A DNA stretch of 22,987 nt from Gordonia crocea (lineage in GTDB: Bacteria; Actinomycetota; Actinomycetes; Mycobacteriales; Mycobacteriaceae), in the NCBI RefSeq assembly GCF_009932435.1, contig NZ_BJOU01000013.1, forward strand, positions 1-22,987. Reading direction: 5' to 3'. A program made the position numbers and the translations under genes. The notes beneath the pieces were generated by a model that saw only the letters and a list, made by a program, of their open reading frames with translations, did no database searches and was not told the DNA's origin. Numbering within the stretch: position 1 is the first letter of the stretch; every line of letters begins with the position of its first letter. Positions 21,527 through 22,987 of the stretch are shown piece by piece.

Positions 21527-21823
21527 CTACTCGCCCCGCATCCGCTGCCCGACGTCGCGGAGCAGCTTCTCCATCTCCTCGACGGTGATCTTCTCGTGTC
21601 CCGGAATGTTCTTGTCCAGGAACGCCACCGACGCAGCCTCGTCGTCGCTGTCGAGGATGGTCTCGAACTCCCGCAGTTGGGCATCGGTGAGTCGTGCGGA
21701 CAACCTGTTGCCCACGCGGGTCTCCAATTCCCCCCACGCGAGTTCCGCGATCTCCCGCACCTCCTCGCGCGACATCCCGTCGGGTACCACTGCCGCAATT
21801 CGAGCGACGAAATCCTGGGCCAT
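21527..21823 (-). CDS. DUF5663 small protein
   Basis: This 98-residue acidic helical protein has the pattern RLTDAQLREFETILDS..DEAASVAFLDKNIPGHEKI, which resembles the DUF5663 family of short proteins found beside conjugation-type ATPases and on mobile or plasmid DNA. It has no catalytic motif, signal peptide or membrane segment, so it is likely an accessory or adaptor. The ATG at 21823 lies three bases after the upstream ATPase stop (TAA), with the ribosome site GGAGGAG inside the end of that gene, so both are co-transcribed. Confidence 0.7.
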   Translation of the reverse strand: MAQDFVARIAAVVPDGMSREEVREIAELAWGELETRVGNRLSARLTDAQLREFETILDSDDEAASVAFLDKNIPGHEKITVEEMEKLLRDVGQRMRGE

Positions 21824-21826
21824 CGT

Positions 21827-22987
21827 TTACTCCTCCACCGTTCGGTCTACCTGTCCGCCGGGCTTGCCGCCCTGGGCGGCCGCCTGGCTCTCCAGCTTCT
21901 TGCGTTTGGCCAACCATTCGTCGAGGAAAGCGCCCTGGTTCGGTGGCTTCCCCTTGACGGCCACATTCTCCGGGTACTCGACGTCCGGGTCGAGGGGTCG
22001 CACGTCGAGATGCCCGACCCCGTTCCAGGTGGCGCGCATCAGCGCGGCGGGATCGACCCGCTCGCACGCTTCCCGGACCGCGTCCACCACCATCGTGAAC
22101 GGCTGCGGCGCCACCACGGCCGACGCGTTGCGGGTGACGATGCTGTGGAAGGTCGCCAGGTTCGCCAACGTCGCGGCGTCCAGTTGGCCGCCGGTCGCCC
22201 GCACGTGTTCGGCCACGTGCGGACCCGAGGCGCGAAACACCACCGAGGTGCCGACGTTGCCGCTCAACGCCTCGGCAACCTCCGGGGCGAGCTGCCCGAG
22301 GTATTGGTGGGCCGCCGTCACCGACAGGCCGAACTTGCGCCCCTCGGACAGCATGTTCACCAGTGAGCCGGCCATCACCGCGTGCGCCTCGTCGACGATG
22401 ACGTGGAACCGCCGGTCGGTGTCGCGGTTCATCGCGGCCACCCAGAACCGGTTGAGCAGCAGGTAGCCCAGCAGCCGCGACGCCGCCAATCCGATCTGGC
22501 CTTTCGCGAGATCGACAAGGATGATCCGCCCACCATCCATCGCGCCGACCGGATCGTAGGCGTCGTAGCCCGACCCGAGGATGGCCCGCAGCGCGGGACT
22601 GCCGGTGAAGCTCTCGAACTTGCTGTTGACCCAGCCGACGAGATCGCCGTACTCGGAGCTCTTCTGGTTCCGCACCTCGTTGCGCCACCACAGCACCTCG
22701 CGGGGATCGGTCTGCGCCTTCATCAGCGCCTCCCGCATCCCCTTGTGGTCGAAGATCAGCGGCACGTCGAGCAGACTCGCCCGACGGCCGCGCAGCGTCA
22801 CCAGCCCACGGAGTCCCGCGCTGATCCGGTCGACGAAGCGCGGCCCGACGATTCCGGTGCGTTTGGGGTCGAACAGCTCGTAGAACATCTCACCCATGTC
22901 CGAGATGGCCGTCGCGAGAGCCGCGTCGTCGGCGGCGGCCAGCGGATTCAACGGGATCGGGTGCTCGAGGTCGTCGGCGCGCACCAC
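21827..22987 (-). CDS. HerA/VirD4/TraC-like DNA-translocating ATPase, C-terminal part
   Basis: The frame is open to the right window edge, so the N-terminus (including the Walker A motif) lies outside; 386 residues are visible. The Walker B motif is FHVIVDEAHAV (194-204), preceded by the hydrophobic strand RIILVDLAKG (154-163) typical of VirB4/HerA/TraG ATPases. The catalytic Gln follows in AAHQYLGQL (225-233). The ending is a basic, Gln/Gly-rich tail. The family forms hexameric pumps that move DNA (VirD4, TraG, TraC) or act in DNA-end processing and phage defence (HerA). Genes of this type with a DUF5663 partner are common on actinobacterial conjugative elements and genomic islands, but the rest of the unit would be beyond the window, so no assignment is made. 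TraG/VirB4-type versus HerA cannot be resolved from this fragment. Confidence 0.75.
   Translation of the reverse strand: MVRADDLEHPIPLNPLAAADDAALATAISDMGEMFYELFDPKRTGIVGPRFVDRISAGLRGLVTLRGRRASLLDVPLIFDHKGMREALMKAQTDPREVLWWRNEVRNQKSSEYGDLVGWVNSKFESFTGSPALRAILGSGYDAYDPVGAMDGGRIILVDLAKGQIGLAASRLLGYLLLNRFWVAAMNRDTDRRFHVIVDEAHAVMAGSLVNMLSEGRKFGLSVTAAHQYLGQLAPEVAEALSGNVGTSVVFRASGPHVAEHVRATGGQLDAATLANLATFHSIVTRNASAVVAPQPFTMVVDAVREACERVDPAALMRATWNGVGHLDVRPLDPDVEYPENVAVKGKPPNQGAFLDEWLAKRKKLESQAAAQGGKPGGQVDRTVEE

Overview
This is high-GC DNA (about 65-80% G+C by eye) with GTG and ATG starts, tightly overlapping genes and SigA-type -10 motifs placed directly upstream of start codons. It carries an IdeR/DtxR iron box and a PorA/DUF3068-type protein, which is typical of mycolic-acid actinobacteria. 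The best guess is an order Mycobacteriales chromosome such as Gordonia, Williamsia or Nocardia; the genus is inference. No rRNA, tRNA, CRISPR, insertion sequence or attachment site was seen. No gene-free stretch exceeds about 150 bases.

Layout. (1) 1-8841 is mostly housekeeping or conserved actinobacterial genes: the 3' end of a DUF3068/PorA-like membrane protein, an iron-box-controlled siderophore-interacting flavoprotein, a secreted and membrane-anchored TPM-domain coiled-coil protein, a CrtI-like FAD oxidoreductase, a TerC-like DUF475 membrane protein and a large ATPase-LuxR regulator. (2) 8865-14815, minus strand, is a six-gene, translationally coupled operon. In transcription order it encodes a D-2-hydroxyacid-type dehydrogenase, a sugar phosphate cyclase of the sedoheptulose-7-phosphate type, a DegT/AHBA-synthase-like PLP aminotransferase, an APH-fold kinase, a xylose-isomerase-like TIM-barrel isomerase/epimerase and a formyl-THF-type formyltransferase. 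Together these read as a compact pathway to a C7 aminocyclitol, possibly N-formylated and phosphorylated at some stage. (3) 14957-21506, plus strand, is a divergently transcribed four-gene operon with gaps of 2, -4 and 0 bases: a peroxiredoxin-like thioredoxin-fold protein, a membrane protein with TPR-like repeats, a 1032-residue WD40 propeller protein and a PhoD-family phosphatase without signal peptide. Its function is not recognised. (4) 21527-22987, minus strand, holds a DUF5663 small protein and the C-terminal part of a HerA/VirD4/TraC-like DNA-translocating ATPase that runs off the window.

The two operons in regions 2 and 3 share a 140-base divergent control region (14816-14956). The aminocyclitol operon starts behind a strong ribosome binding site. 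The WD40 operon appears to begin as a leaderless message. Leaderless promoters recur at several other genes here. The six-gene cyclitol operon is the strongest candidate for an undescribed system; the cytosolic PhoD/WD40/TPR/thioredoxin operon is the second.
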